From positions 121,467,674 through 121,531,673 of the forward strand of contig CM035170.1 in the NCBI GenBank assembly GCA_020205615.1: a DNA stretch of 64,000 nt, given 5' to 3'. Position 1 is the first letter of the stretch; every line of letters begins with the position of its first letter. The notes under the pieces were generated by a model. The model was given only the letters and a program-made list of their open reading frames with translations, was not told the origin of the DNA and made no database searches. Below are positions 24,441 through 37,319 of this stretch, piece by piece. The DNA comes from Panax quinquefolius (taxonomy: Eukaryota > Streptophyta > Magnoliopsida > Apiales > Araliaceae). A program made the translations under genes and the position numbers.

Positions 24441-25421
24441 TTTACGATGGAAAAGCAGAGAAAGAATCTTATATGGATAGCAAATATGAGAATAATAAAT
24501 AGATTTCAGAAGTGAACCAAAACTTTAAATTGCAGTATAAGGAAAAAGCTTTAGTGATAAAACAAATGTGGTTCTCATAGCTTCCATTTAAATTTTCTAT
24601 TTAAAGTTTTCAGATGTGTGAATGATAATTAAAAATATGATACAAATATTTTTTCCAAAACATTTTAAAATTTGTATAGAATACAATGAATTCATGAAAA
24701 CGAGGCTCGTAGACCTTTCTAGTGATATGTATTTTGCCTGAAAAATAATTGGAGAAGTGTCCAACAATATTTGCTTAGTTTGGAGACTCCATAACAATGT
24801 TACCTAGATCCACGTTCAATATGGTACATGGAATGAAATCAGAACGAAAATAAATCACTTTTCGTGGGTAGTGCAGGCGATAAGGTTGGGTAGTGTATCA
24901 TGTTTTGGAACCTTAATTAATGGTGGTCTAAACTTGGTAATCAAATAGTCGTGGAAACAAGTAAATCAACCTGTCTTTGATTCCATGATGCTCATCTATG
25001 ATTTGATTGATGCTCAATTTAAATGGTTAATACCAATGCAGACACTTAAATTCCACTATTGTACAAGGATTATATGCTTTTGTAGAATGAACAATTTATG
25101 AGCATGATTATAAAATAATATGCTGAGCCAGATATGAAGATAACCGAGAAATTACTAACCTTTGGTAGATATGAAGATAACCGAGAGTGAAGCTACGATC
25201 CAGAAGTAGGACAAAACTCGGGAAGTGAGAAATCACAGAGCGCCTTGACTTCTTTCCTCAACTTTATAGTTAAGCGACAATTTCGAAGAATCGACGGACC
25301 TCCCAAGCATAAGCACCAAACCTCGATTAATGACTTGATCTCCTTCAAATCTGAAAATCCTCAATTTCAACGGTGCATTCATCAGTTATTGGTAAAAACG
25401 AAAAATTTCAGACATACTTAC
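24441..25421. other. Non-coding stretch between RAD51C relic and possible first exon
   Basis: AT-rich sequence with no convincing exon of RAD51C or any other gene. A 20-base sequence, ATATGAAGATAACCGAGA plus neighbours, occurs twice near 25130 and 25170. A short open stretch at 25245-25442 shows no recognisable domain. I see no further gene. Confidence 0.5.
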
Positions 25422-25482
25422 GCTGCAAAGGGGACGGAGTAATGGATGTAATAGAATTGGAAGGCACTGGAAGCTCTTTCAT
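25422..25482 (-). CDS. Possible first coding exon of a truncated minus-strand gene
   Basis: On the minus strand an ATG at 25482 opens MKELPVPSNSITSITPSPLQ and ends at a strong GTAAGT donor. Its place upstream of the RAD51C-like exons and its strand make it a candidate first exon of the same gene. The residues themselves are not diagnostic, and the exon that should follow was not found. Confidence 0.25.
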
Positions 25483-25859
25483 TTGCACATCTTGAGTAAT
25501 TTTGTGGGAGATAGATTGATCGAAGTCGACTTGCTTTGAAGAAGGTTAGGGCTATATATATCAACACTCGTCAAAACTTATCTTACCACCGGTATAGTAT
25601 ATAAAAACATGGACGGTGGGACTTTGAATGGACCAGATGAACGGAAAATTTAAAATGAATTGTATTTTGTTAGATAGATTTATTTTATAATTTATTAAAA
25701 AAATAATTGATATTATAAGTTATTTTAAAAAGTGTTATTAAAAGGAAATTTACTATTGTAAAAAATTTAATCTATTTATATATAATATAATTTATATTCA
25801 CTATAAATAATTTTAAAAAATTATTTTAATAAAATAGTGACTAATTTTATCTCTCGCAA

Positions 25860-26133
25860 AAATCTCTCACCAATAATATATAGCGAGTAATAATTTCTTC
25901 ACTAATAATATTTTTATTCGAAAATTTTCATCAAAATTGACGCTAAACATCCTTCTATTATCTCAATTTTATGAAAGAAAAAAATCTAAATTGTGAAGGA
26001 GGATTTCATTAATAACTATATCATGACTAAATATTTTTTCCTTCACGTTTTCTTCGCATTAAACAACTCCTCATGTGAAGGAATAAATTCCCTCACAAAA
26101 TTTCCTTCGCTACATCACTATTTTGGTGTAGTG
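25860..26133. mobile_element. Probable CACTA-type DNA transposon end
   Basis: The sequence ends at GGTGTAGTG (26125-26133), whose complement CACTACACCAAAATAGTGATG is the usual terminal form of plant CACTA elements. Inside lie repeated short motifs such as CCTTCAC/GTGAAGG, expected of subterminal repeats. The matching opposite terminus was not located, so this is a fragment or a small non-autonomous copy. Confidence 0.45.
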
Positions 26134-26887
26134 TATTTAAGAAGAATGCTCTTGATTCTGACCGTGTATATATATATATATATCGAACTTCGTTGTAACT
26201 TCTTGACTTGCCATTTAATTAAAGGGAAAACGAATTTTGGACGACACACTTTCAAAACTAATGCGCCAAAGTTTAGATTTAGCAGGAAATTAAACTAATA
26301 ATTTCCATCAACTTAATTTGGACTAATTTCGTATATATTGATGAGTTCGTTCATAACTTGAGCCTTCATTTTGGAAAGTTCAGTCAATTTCCAGGGCCAT
26401 ATATATTAAATTTCTTAATTAATCATGTTTCTGCTTTAATTTTCTTCTACTGCCAGCTTGATGAAGTTACAATATTTAATTCAGTTTTTCCAAATCACAT
26501 CCCACTATAAGTTTTTTAAACAGATGGGAATTAAGAAGGAAAAAAAATGTGACTATTGATATATATAACCCGGCCCTAGTTATCAAATTTTCAGTAAAAC
26601 CTATGCATGCAGAAGAAAACAATACTAATAAAGGGTGGGTATTGCTAACATTGATTCACAAAGAGGACTCTCCAGTCCACTGCCTAAATAACAATATTCT
26701 TGACTAATTGTTGAATTTCCAAACCCACCATTCCCGCGAAAATAAAAGAAGAGCTCCTATATATTTTTATTTATTTTACTCGAGAGTTGACGCCATTCAT
26801 TTTCAAAACTAAAATCCGAAAGTCTCTCTCACCCATCATCTCGGATATTAGGGTTTCAGAATAAAGATCAGAATCAATACACTGCCA
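26134..26887. other. Intergenic region with possible promoter and 5' UTR
   Basis: AT-rich with a short (TA)n run near 26167. TATATATTTTTATTT near 26757 could be a TATA element. The CT-rich stretch after 26800 (AAGTCTCTCTCACCCATCATC) looks like a plant 5' UTR leading to the ATG at 26888. The evidence is compositional only. Confidence 0.35.
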
Positions 26888-29800
26888 ATGGATCAGCTCA
26901 TTTTAATTAGGTAATATCGTTATGAACATTTTTGTCAGCGAAGAAATTACTATTAGGACTAGCTGCTGTTTCATTTTTATGCTATTGTGCCTATTATAGT
27001 TGAATTTCATCTTTTACTGTGATCTCAATTTTTTTTATGACTACTTGTTTAATCTGTTTCTTTAAGCTTTCTCTGGGTTGAGTTGTATCATGAATTTGAA
27101 ATTTTGAAGCTAAGAATTTGGATTGAGACGTTAATGTTCTTTTGCTTCATTCTATTCCAATACACTTTCCTAATTTGCTACTAGTAACATAATACATTAA
27201 TACCTTTACTTTAAGTGAGAAACTCTTTGCCAGGTAGATTGTACAAAGCTGAAACTGCTGATTATGAACACAAATTGATGAAAATGCATTATGACATTAA
27301 CATTTTAAACCAGTCCTAAAAGTTTGTTCTGTCCCAAATTGAAGGTAAAGATGGAATCATGTGTTGTTCAGATGTAAAACCTACGGAAATAGGAGTTGAG
27401 ATGGATGTTTTAGTTAGTTGTATAAGCATAGGTAGGTCGCTTTGTAACAAAGCCTACCGTGTAAGGAATTGGTATGTAAAATACAGAATAAGCTTTGAAA
27501 GAATCAAAGGTATTCAAACATATTCATTTTTCTAGGACTCTAGGTTAAGGTCTTAAGGATCAATATTGTGTTTACGATGAGGGTTGCTCTTGAAAATAAA
27601 GACCGTAGAAGCCAGTAGAAAGTTTATACTGGGTAGGAGCTCTAGCTTTTGGCATCTTGGTGGTTTTGATATGGCTAAAATAGTAAAAGAAAAGAATCCT
27701 TTGTCGCTGGTAAACCTGTTAACTTAATAATACTTCAAATAACTGCCCATTAAACGACAAGGTTCTGGCTTTTCATTCCTTTGTTGAATAAAGTGTAAAA
27801 AAAATGTCAAAATTTTCAAGAATCATGGTATGAAAAGTTAAGATCCTCAACTGCAGATTGATGATTACTGGCTTAAAGTTTTAATAACTGGTATGGAATT
27901 ATAATGAAGACAACTTAGGCTAAGATAATTCATTGGATAGTAATATTTGGAGCAAGCACTTGGAGAAGAATTAAGAAACAGCAATTCGTCAAGGATATTA
28001 GAGTCTCAAAGATATGTATGAATAAGCAGTGTATAGAATTTGAGGCCTAGACTCTAGATTATTATGAGTTTATAGATTCATCCTTTGGATTGTGAAGAAA
28101 AATAAATGGAATTAAAAATCAAAGAGCATTGTATGTAACAAATGTGAAATGCTCAAGCACCAAAGCATAAAAAGAATGAACTGGTGTGCCATTGAAAGTT
28201 GATAATGACTGATGGCAGCGAGGGTATCAAAGGAAGATAATGCAAATTTTTTGGCTGCAAGGTGACTCAAAAGCTTAGACTCAGAAAAATTCAAATCCAG
28301 TGTTCACATAATAAAGGTAATGGGAATGCAATAATACTTGGACTAATTTTCTAGCTGAAGCAAGGTAATAGCGGATCACTTGGGGGAAAACATCAAAATG
28401 ATCGACTTATGGTCTTGGCTAAAAACTCTAGCTTTCTGATTGAAGTTGAAATATGTTTTTGCATCTATATCTTCCTGCCCTCTCTTGAGATACTGACGAA
28501 AATTAGTTTGCTGTGGAGAGCTTCATCTTTATGGAATCAATACATCATGAAAATATGAAGATTAGAACTTTCTGCTACAAGCGCACAGAAAATGATTTAT
28601 CTTTTCCTTACGGTCCTGCCTGCTAACAATTAGAAAAGGTTTTCACATAGCCTTCTACGTCCTCTTTGATCCTTCTCAACGACCAGTCATCAAACCAATG
28701 TGGAGCAATGCACATTATGCGAATTTCTAAATTTTTTTCACAGCCCTATTACAAACAATTAGAGAAAGTACTCACCTAGCCTTCCAAGTTGTCTTCTAGC
28801 AATGTAGATACCAATTCTTGCTAATTTCTCCAGCCTTCTAGTAATTTAATTATTCAAAGCTCACCGCTAACAGTTAACAGTTACCATTCCATTTTGTATT
28901 CCCTAGTCCCCCAAACCCTCTATTCTCACACTTTCTTTAATCTCATTATACATGAGAAGTGACGCTAGTGTTTAAGTTCTCTATCCTTGCTTTCCCTCAA
29001 AACTAATGAGTAATGATTAATGCATCTCTAGTTCCCTCTTTATTTTTGTCCCCCTAGTTTTTCATTTAGTCTTTATTTTGTTTATGCTTGAGCCTTTGGC
29101 TACTGAACTGCCTCTTATCTGTTGATACCTAGCTGGTGCTCTCAAGATCAACCCCTCATTCATCTTCCCTAGCAAGAACTAATACACATAAAATTTCTTG
29201 GATTATCGTGTCATTTACTCAGTTTCGATGTAGAAAACAAGGTGTAGTAGGAAACGAGACCTGAGGCAGTGTCTCATAGTAAATTAACCAATAGAACTTA
29301 TGGTTTGCAGCAGTCCTAATACCCTGATCAAGAGGCCTCTGTAGTCTTATAGACATGACTATTACTGAAACATTCTTTAGGAACTTAAGCAAAAACTTGT
29401 TTGTGACTTTATATCTAGAATTAGTGATATTTTGAAGTTGATTGCTTACAGAGATATCTTTCTTGGAAATTGCATGAGTAACTTCATACGTGTATTGAAG
29501 CATATTTGTGTAGTGGATTTATATATTTGGCTAGTATCAACTTCCTCTGAAGCAACATAAAATTTCTGATGAGCTACACTTTTCTTTAGGCTCTTGGGAT
29601 TTGTTTTTTAAGCTTGTTACAGTGTGTACTCATTTGAGATGCTGAAGCAAAGTTAGTAAAGTGCTTTAGATCTTTCTTTACTTTAATTAACCATTACTTT
29701 TCTTTTCCCAATGATAATCCTAATTCCATTTACATCCAAGGTACAGGAGTCATCGGATTTTAAGATATTTTATTCTAAAAGAATGAAACGTGTGCTTTTT

Positions 29801-30497
29801 GTGCAACCACCGACATTTTCGAATTAAAAGTTGTATCAATGACTTTTTTTATGTGTTTATAAGTTATTTTAATTGTTGATTACTGCAATTATTGCTGTAT
29901 TTGTTCCCTCACTATATTGATCTTCACACGGCTTTCTTCTTGGTTTATTTTTCCCACTGTTACTTTGGATCATTGTAGTTTATAACCTTTTTCGAATTGA
30001 GCCATTATAAATAAAGCAGAATCCCAAGCCTAAACAAAAAAACAATTACTTGTACCTAACCAAGACGGATTGTCAAGGACTATAACAGTTTTATTTATGA
30101 TCAACTGGAAATTTGATACAAGCTTCGTTGAAGACCTGATAAGTGGAGATTCAACCTGATAAGTGGAGAATGGATCATATTTATGAAAAAGATTTACACC
30201 ACATATGGCTAACACTCCTCAAAATGTTATTGGACCACAAGAAAATTAGTTGCACCTGAAGAATCACAAAAGAAGTAAAATAACTTTTCTGCATATTTCT
30301 TGAATGCGGCCCGGATTGTACTTATAATTTATCATTCTCACGTTTTATCTACAAAAATATTTATCATTCTCATGTAATGCATTAGTTTTAAGCTGGAAAA
30401 TATCATCAGTCCAACATAGTGAAGCATGTTATTTCTTTTCAGGAAAATAGACCCTAGTAAGAAGACTGTTAGTCCGGTTCATCCGGGAGAGGGTTAA
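26888..30497 (+). CDS. Possible two-exon microprotein gene, 25 residues
   Basis: Exon 1 (26888-26910) reads MDQLILI and stops within a codon at AG|GTAAT. At 30443, after a pyrimidine-rich TTTCTTTTCAG acceptor, the same phase continues as RKIDPSKKTVSPVHPGEG and a TAA at 30495-30497. The intron would be about 3.5 kb. I do not recognise the product. An alternative second exon at about 27240 (RLYKAETADYEHKLMKMHYD, stop at about 27319) also fits the phase of exon 1. The transcript could equally be non-coding. Splice signals and a UTR-like leader support transcription; coding is inference. Confidence 0.25.
26911..30442. other. Long gene-poor stretch, possible intron
   Basis: About 3.5 kb with stops in all frames every few dozen codons and no conserved domain seen on either strand. 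Composition is ordinary for plant introns. No tandem repeats or LTR pieces were noticed, so this is one of the few repeat-poor parts of the window. Confidence 0.5.
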
Positions 30498-31429
30498 CTT
30501 TTAGCTGCTTTAGTAGTCAGTAGGGCTGGAAATTATCCAACTTCAGTCAGATACAGAACTCATACAATCCCAATCTCCCAATCAGATGCATGACTCATTC
30601 AACCCCAATCAAACAGAGTTAGTTCATATTGAGGCTAGACCTCCTGGCATCTCGGTTAAACATTCACCTACTCATGACCACAAAACAATCATGGCAACTT
30701 TACTTTCACTGAGAGGTACGCCACTGAATTTTCTTTCCAACATACCACCTGTATCTGTATGCCCCATATTTGTTTCCTTTTCCTTTCTTGGCCTGCATAA
30801 ACATGCAAATTTAACAAATCCAGAAAAAAAAAAGGTTTTTTGGAAGATTATTACATCTGCCAAAACATTTCTGTTTTGAGGATTTAACTATTTTATTGGT
30901 CATCATTTTCTGCACCCCACTGTAATCAGACCTATCTTTGTATAAATTAAGGGTTAGTTATATGATTATAAAAATCCTTTTCATTCCTCCCTTTTTGTCA
31001 TTTTGTATCCTCCACGGGATGCAAAGAACAAAGATTAATCAAAAGTCATAAACCATTATTGTTTTTTTTATATTATTATTTATCAAAATTGAGAGTAGGA
31101 TTGCCTTGGAGTCTGGAGACGCAGAAACATGCACTGATATTGAGGTACGATCTCTTCTTAATTTAAAATCTAAATTCTGAAGTAAACACCACTATCAATA
31201 TCCGAAACATTACAAGTGTGAAGAATGACTTGAACAAAGAAAATAAAAGGAGAACGTAATATTAATAGTTTAAACTATCTTCATTTATTTTCCTAAGTAA
31301 ATGACAGATCAATCATCAAAGGATGCTAACAAATCTATAAAATACAGAAAAGAATGGAGAATAGACACCAAAACCAACTCGAGACAAATTCAAAACAAAC
31401 ATTCACACGCTAAAACATACACTTACCAC
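30498..31429. other. Intergenic region between possible microprotein gene and BAG gene 3' end
   Basis: No gene recognised. A 97-codon open stretch at 30586-30879 has low-complexity hydrophobic content and no domain. The right end (about 31200-31429) is probably the 3' UTR of the minus-strand BAG-family gene. Confidence 0.45.
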
Positions 31430-32718
31430 TTACAGCAAATCCCAATTGAATTTAGGATGCATTGATTTATTGGTGTTTGTCGTAGGGGGTAGTGGCAATG
31501 GTGCCGGAACAGGATCAAAAGTCTCCCATTGAGTGGTTATGACAACTGAGCCTGATGCTGAGTACCTTGCTGGTTGTTGTGGCTGCTGCAGCAGTTGTAA
31601 CGGTAAATGCTCACTTGAACGTCTTGATTGTTGCTGTTGAGTTGGGGATGCAATTTGCCCATCTGAATATCTTTGTTGTTGATGCTTTTGAATTGGTGAT
31701 TGCTGCTGCTGCATTGGACTCTTGTGATTTCCATTGCTGCACGGCATTGAATTTTTCACCTTTAACATATCTAGAGTTTCAACGCACTTCTGCACTCTTT
31801 GTACCTTCAAATTGATAGAAAATATGAACTTAATCTTTGAATCTATGGAAATTTAAAACTTCTGCCACCAATTAAAGAAAAAAGTACCTGCATTCTTCTC
31901 TGAAGTTTCACATCTCCATCGGCAATAATTCCATCTAATTTGAGCAGTTGATTCATCAACAGCTCAATTAAAGTCAACACTTGCTTCTCAGCAACTTTCC
32001 CTCCTTTAGATATTACAGATTCAAGTGCTGACACCTGCTTGATTCCAATCAGAATTCAATCCAATAGCCTCAATTAATCAAACTCATCATTCTCTTCTCT
32101 AAGAAAAACAGGAAGAAGAAAAGGAAAAAAAGGAAAGAAATCCCAGTCCAAACTGATTATATGGAAGTCACCTGCCCTGCTAGCCTATCAACCTCCAAGC
32201 TGATTTCGTAAATCAATTTGGCAGCCTCCTCCATCTTGGCATTTTTTCTCATCTCAAGGTACCTCTTCTCTTGGCTAATCGGGTCCTGAACTAACACAAT
32301 CTTTGACCTATCTTTTACACCCACAACATCCAAGAATGTTTTAGAATCTCTCTCCTTATCTTTAAACAACAGCTTTTGATCCTCATGATGCAATCCTGTA
32401 GACCCCGATAACATCTTCTTCAACTCCCCTGCAAATTTACCAACCAAATAAATTAACCCTGAACACGATAATTGAAGAAATAAACAAGTGCTTGGGGAGA
32501 ATTTTACCAAAGGTGGCTTGTGAGTTGATATTGATTTCATGGTAGATAGACCCGTACTTGACCCGAAGCCTAATGATTGGTGGAGATGGGAGACGGTTTT
32601 GATCTGAATCTGGGTTCCGCTTTTGGACCAGCATTCCTCCTGGTCTCATTTCCCATTCATTTTCCGCTACACCGCCGGAGCTGCCATTCACTTCTGTCGT
32701 TTGAGTCTTCATCCGCAT
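31430..32718 (-). CDS. BAG family molecular chaperone regulator (BAG1-4 type)
   Basis: Four exons on the minus strand: 32508-32718, 32172-32428, 31888-32034 and 31430-31804, all with GT-AG borders and matching phases, giving 329 residues. An N-terminal WEMRPGGMLVQKR block (residues 22-34) typical of plant BAG1-4 proteins precedes a ubiquitin-like domain (about 48-118, starting IIRLRVKYG). The BAG domain (about 130-225) includes EEAAKLIYEISLEVDRLAGQV, ALESVI and RRMQVQRVQKCVETLD. The C-terminal 100 residues are Q-rich (QQQQS runs) and end NWDLL. BAG domains bind the Hsp70 ATPase domain and promote nucleotide exchange; the UBL may link to proteolysis. I chose the ATG at 32718. A second in-frame ATG follows at 32712, and one at 32814 lies in a GA-repeat leader that looks like 5' UTR. 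Which BAG1-4 member it is cannot be told here. Confidence 0.92.
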
Positions 32719-34529
32719 TATAGTCTCTTTAAATTTGTGCGTTGGCCGGGAAACTGAGGCGTCAGAAACAGTTGGTTGGTTGGTTGGTTGAAGAGAGAGA
32801 GAGAGACAGATCAAAGCATTGACTCTGTTCCAATTTGTAGAGTAGATAGGTACTTATTATTCGAGAGAAAACCAGAGTAGTTACACGAGTCCAACCCCAA
32901 CAGCCACGCGTTGTGCAGGAGAGAAACTATTCACACGACCTTGAAGAGTGAGAAACACTCAAGACTTCTAACGACGATAAAATATAACCCAAAAAAACAG
33001 TAAATCTTGGAAGAACATCAACGGGCGCACCCACTCGTGCAAATGACAGTAAGATTGGAGCTGCTTTTTCGATCTCTTTCCTTGCACACTGATGTGGGCT
33101 ATCAATTAGAGTAACTATCAAAAGTTTATCCGTTTTATCCACCGGAAAAATCAATGTCCACCCATATTAGAAATGGGGGAATTATTGATTTTCTTTTGGT
33201 TAGAGAAGGAAACGGGAAATGGACAGCGAACAGAACAATGACCGGAGAATATAGAAAAAATTGGAAAAATATATTTCTATATAATCTTTTTTATAAAAAA
33301 TGGTCTCTTTTTAGAAAAAATCTATAAGCTAAGCTGTGTGTTAAAAGGTTAAAAAAGAAACTTCTACTTTCACCAAATTGAGGTTACTGTTCATGTTACA
33401 CGCTGATTTATGGACTAGTCCCAACCCTTGCCTTTGCTTTCACTAGTTAAATGTGTCGGTGTGGGAATAAATAAATAAATCATTGAACCTCGTTTAACTA
33501 ATATCAAAGGAATTGGTGTGCATTGTAGATTAGATTTGTTGTATGTTTTTTTAAAAATTAATATTATTACATGTATTTTTGCATGAGTATAAAATGAATC
33601 TTCTCACGAACTATATAAAAATATCAAAAACCTTTTTTATTTTGAAAGCATTTGTTGGGTGTTTCATTGTTAAGTTAGGGGGTCATCAGTTAATGAACAT
33701 GTTACTCTCTCACCCAAATACAAAAGAAGATTAATGTGTTGTCTTAATTTATTATAATAATATGGAGTAATTTAATTTAATTTAATGGGCAAGAGTCTAG
33801 GGTAGAAAAAGAAATACCTAATTCAAATTTCATCGGTTGAAATGTGAAAATGTATTTTTCATATCCCTTGTAAATGAAAATGCTCCAAGACAGATGCCAC
33901 CGACAGTTAGACGTCGGAGGATGAACCGAAGAACTCACGCGTGGCTAACTCGGGGTCGTGGAACTTGTCGGTAAAATTACCGACAAATTCTGTGCACACG
34001 TAGTCCGATGGAGACGCTACAACCTACTCTTTTTTTTTTAGTGTTTATTTGGAATTTACTTTAATATAAATATTCTAGGTAAATAAAGGGGGAGGGTTGT
34101 GATGTTGGGCTGCTTGTCTCTTGATCTTCACTGGTATTGGATCGATTACAATAATTCACTAGTTAATTTGTTGTTCATATTTAATGTTGTATTTCTCACA
34201 AAAATAAAATAAAATAAAAATTGGACTATATTTCTGAGCTTCTAACCCATCTAATTAGATATACATACTCCGTTTTAAAATTAAAAATATAATTTTTATA
34301 TATTGAAGTACATTCATAAATTTTAAGTTTTAATAGTGATAAATATGATAATTAGTAAATTTCTTAGTTGATTTATAACAGCTATACTTATTTGTTTCAA
34401 CTGTTTCCACCTTGTTTATAAAGAGATAGAGCGCAACGTTGTGATCATGTCATACATTGGTTGATCTAAGCAAAATCAATACTGTTATAACAATAGAGTT
34501 TTTTTTTTTATATATATATATATATATAT
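32719..34529. other. BAG gene upstream region and intergenic DNA
   Basis: A GAGAGAGAGAGAGA stretch at about 32792-32806 and TTGG repeats (32770-32790) lie in the presumed 5' UTR. An open stretch at 32927-33154 on the minus strand has no recognisable domain. From 33200 on the sequence is AT-rich. A GC-richer patch at 33890-34020 with a hairpin is annotated separately. T-tract and (TA)n microsatellite at 34500-34531 abut the LTR of copy IV. Confidence 0.5.
33965..33986. other. Inverted repeat with 10-base perfect arms in a GC-rich patch
   Basis: Arms TTGTCGGTAA and TTACCGACAA flank two A residues. Around it, CCGAC/GTCGG motifs recur (CACCGACAG, GACGTCGGAGG, TCCGATGG). Such clustering is typical of subterminal regions of some plant DNA transposons, but no terminus was identified. 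Confidence 0.35.
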
Positions 34530-36944
34530 ATACGCCACCCATCTGGGTCGCCATTTTATATGGTACATAAATTCAAATACAACTTATTAATATAACTGTT
34601 TTGTAGTATAATAATTTATATAAACCGTGAGTTTGAATACAAATATTGTCTACTAGATATTATACAAACTCAAAAGGAGTCCTCATTACAACTATTATCA
34701 CACTATTTCACGTAATAGGAGGACTACTAATGCTATCCTCTCGACCATTACTCGCTCCCCGACTCGTCTCAAACTATTTATGTTCTCATTTCCAAGAGAA
34801 TAAACTCAAAAGAAAGTGGTGAGCTCAACTAGCCCAAGAAGAAATATTACGACTCAAGATAATGCGTAATAAATTATCATTAGCCTTCTTCAACAGTAAG
34901 TTAAACCGATAAAATACAATAGACAACCGCTTTAATCGCAAATTTAATAAGAATCCATTAAAAGAGTCAAAGAGAATAAAGTCTACTATCTTTTAGGTTT
35001 TAAAAGGTTTTCATCAATTTTTATCACCGAGACTCAAATTTTAATAAATAAACCACCACATCTAATCATCCCCGCATTACTGGCCAAGGATTTTCATCAA
35101 ATTATCAATGGTCACGACTATACCGAATCACCCCTCGGTCATAATCATACCAAAACTATCCATCATCGCATTATGTGCCAATCGAGGACTTTTTGTCACA
35201 TCATTTATATCAAGTCACGATTATACCGAATGATCCCTCGGTCATAATCATACTAAGTTCATCTACGCACGTAAAAGCCAAAAGATAACATAATATAACA
35301 CGAGGATGATGACAACGACATAATAATTCAATAAAACAAGTTCAAGAATTATTTAATCCATGAATTATTAACGCCCAAATTGTCAACACGACATCGCTTT
35401 CAGTAGAAAGTAAAAATTCAAGAATGATCGTAAGAATATTTCCATGAAAAGATATCGATGAAACGCAAATATCAAGGATATTCTACTAATTTCATGGAGA
35501 GATAAGTCAAAGTTTTAACTAACCGGGTATAATAAAGAATGGAATAACAAAAGAAATCACCACGACGCAGATTGCAGATGATAGATAAAAGTTATTCCAA
35601 TGTAATAATAATAATCTAACTGTGTCGTGAAATTCACAATCGATGTGATGTTCCAATGTAATAATAAAGATGGAACCGTGATCCCCAGTAAAACACATGA
35701 CAGTGATATTCCAATGTAACGATAAAGATTTTAACCAGTCCCAAAAACACATGCATGTGATGTTCCAACAGTAATAATAAAAATTTAACTGTGTCCCCAA
35801 AAACACATGCATGTGATGTTCCAAATGTAATAATAAGAATGTCACCAAGATAGGGTAAATTCACAGATACAAAAGTTATTCCAATGTAATAAATAAGAAT
35901 GGAATAACATAAGGATTTCACCAAGATAGGTACGCCACAGATAAAAAGTATATGATAGGTATGCCACTTTTTACAAAAGTTATTCCAATGTAATAATAAT
36001 GAATGGAATAATGTAAGTTCTCTTCAAGAATAAGAAAGAAACAACAAGAATAATAACCCTTCACCGTAAAAAAGAACCTAATATGTATAAGGAAGAAAAG
36101 GTAATACTCTTCTTCTTTCTATAATTTTCTCTATAGCTTCTCTCTATAATTTTCTCTCTGTAGTTTCAATGAATTGTAAGAAAATAACGAAGGAAACGAG
36201 CTTCTATTTATAGAAATGGAACGATAAGAATTAATCCATTAATCCATCTCGTATTGATTTATTTTAACTGACTATCCATATTTAAAGAAAAATCTTTTAA
36301 ATAAAATATAATATATTCTATTTATATAAAAACATTTTACTACGCAAACACTACGCAATACTACGCAAAACACTACGCAAAACACTACGCAACACTACGC
36401 ATAATAAAATATAATATATTCTATTTATGTAATAACTTTAATAAAGATTCTATTTTATATAAAGATGCTTCGCTTTTATTACGCTAATAATACTTAATAA
36501 AACAAAACGCCATTATCGCTATAATAATTCATATTATTAATCGACAATAATGGAATCAAACCGAAATGATTTCTCACATAAAGATCAATAATCAATACCA
36601 CGCGTGCTACTACGCAACCACACGACATCGTATTTTTACTACCGAAAGTAGTTCAACAAGAATCAACCAGAAAACTTCCGCCGTTATTTCAATAAAATAT
36701 TTTTGTCGCTTTTCAATCCGACAATAATTTCGCATGGGTCCACCAATGATTGAGTCGCCAGATTTAATATTCCCCGCTAAACCTAATATTCCCTAACCAA
36801 TCTAATATAATATAACCACTGTGATACTTTTTGCAAAATTTATAAATACTACCCACAACTATAATATTATCTCAAATTCACACCATAATATTAAAAATTA
36901 TTTCGACAAAATTTAAATCTTTATCGATAAAACTGGGTCTCACA
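34530..36944 (-). repeat. Copy IV 3' LTR, about 2415 bp
   Basis: It begins within the LTR end (TACGCCACCC; the terminal TGACGCCCCAAAATTTAG is replaced by a TA microsatellite) and ends TCTCACA. The 55-bp repeats are at 35588-36003 and a TATA equivalent near 36202. A short array of ACTACGCAAAAC units lies near 36350-36400 and recurs in the other LTR near 42890-42950, where some units read ACTATGCAA. Confidence 0.85.
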
Positions 36945-37035
36945 ATCTCCTCCTTATGGAATTTCGCACTCAAAATTAGGGTACGACTCTGTATGATAAA
37001 GAGGTGAGGATACCTCAATACCTTTTATCGTTGAA
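36945..37035 (-). pseudogene. Polypurine tract and pol 3' end remnant, copy IV
   Basis: The + strand reads CTCCTCCTTATGGAATTTCG then AAATTAGGGTACGACTCTGT, collinear with 13115-13180 of copy III. Similarity ends near 37035, where a repeat-derived region begins. Confidence 0.7.
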
Positions 37036-37319
37036 AATATTAAATTCATCTTTGCAATCCTACCAAAGATATTCATTAACAATTCATCTTTGCACTAGAT
37101 AATTAGCCAAAAGATATACAATCATCAGAAACCAATAATATCGAGACTCAATTTTAATAAGATCACAACCATTAATTATCCACGCACCATCGCCAAGGAT
37201 ATTCGTGTTTCAATTACGGCCATGATTATACCGAATAATCCTGTGGTCATAATCATACCAAGTCTATCAATGCACTACTACCAAAGACGACTTTTTACCA
37301 CATCCATGAATTAATATTT
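37036..37319. repeat. Patchwork of LTR leader pieces
   Basis: Contains family 1-like pieces (TTCATCTTTGCAC...CAAAGATATTCAT near 37050-37100) followed by family 2-like pieces (GAGACTCAATTTTAATAA; CCAAGGATATTC) in minus orientation. No coding content was seen. Confidence 0.55.

Noticed and set aside
30586..30879. 97-codon open frame MHDSFNPNQTELVHIEARPPG
   Set aside because: No recognisable domain, poly-Lys/Phe end from an A-tract and no splice or UTR context. It might be a transcript tail but cannot be supported as a gene.
31555..31815. Plus-strand open frame rich in Val/Ala opposite the BAG gene last exon
   Set aside because: It is the complement of CAG/CAA-rich codons of the Q-rich tail; no domain, and the minus strand is clearly coding.
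32927..33154. 75-codon minus-strand frame upstream of the BAG gene
   Set aside because: No domain and no link by splice sites to the BAG exons; more likely promoter DNA.
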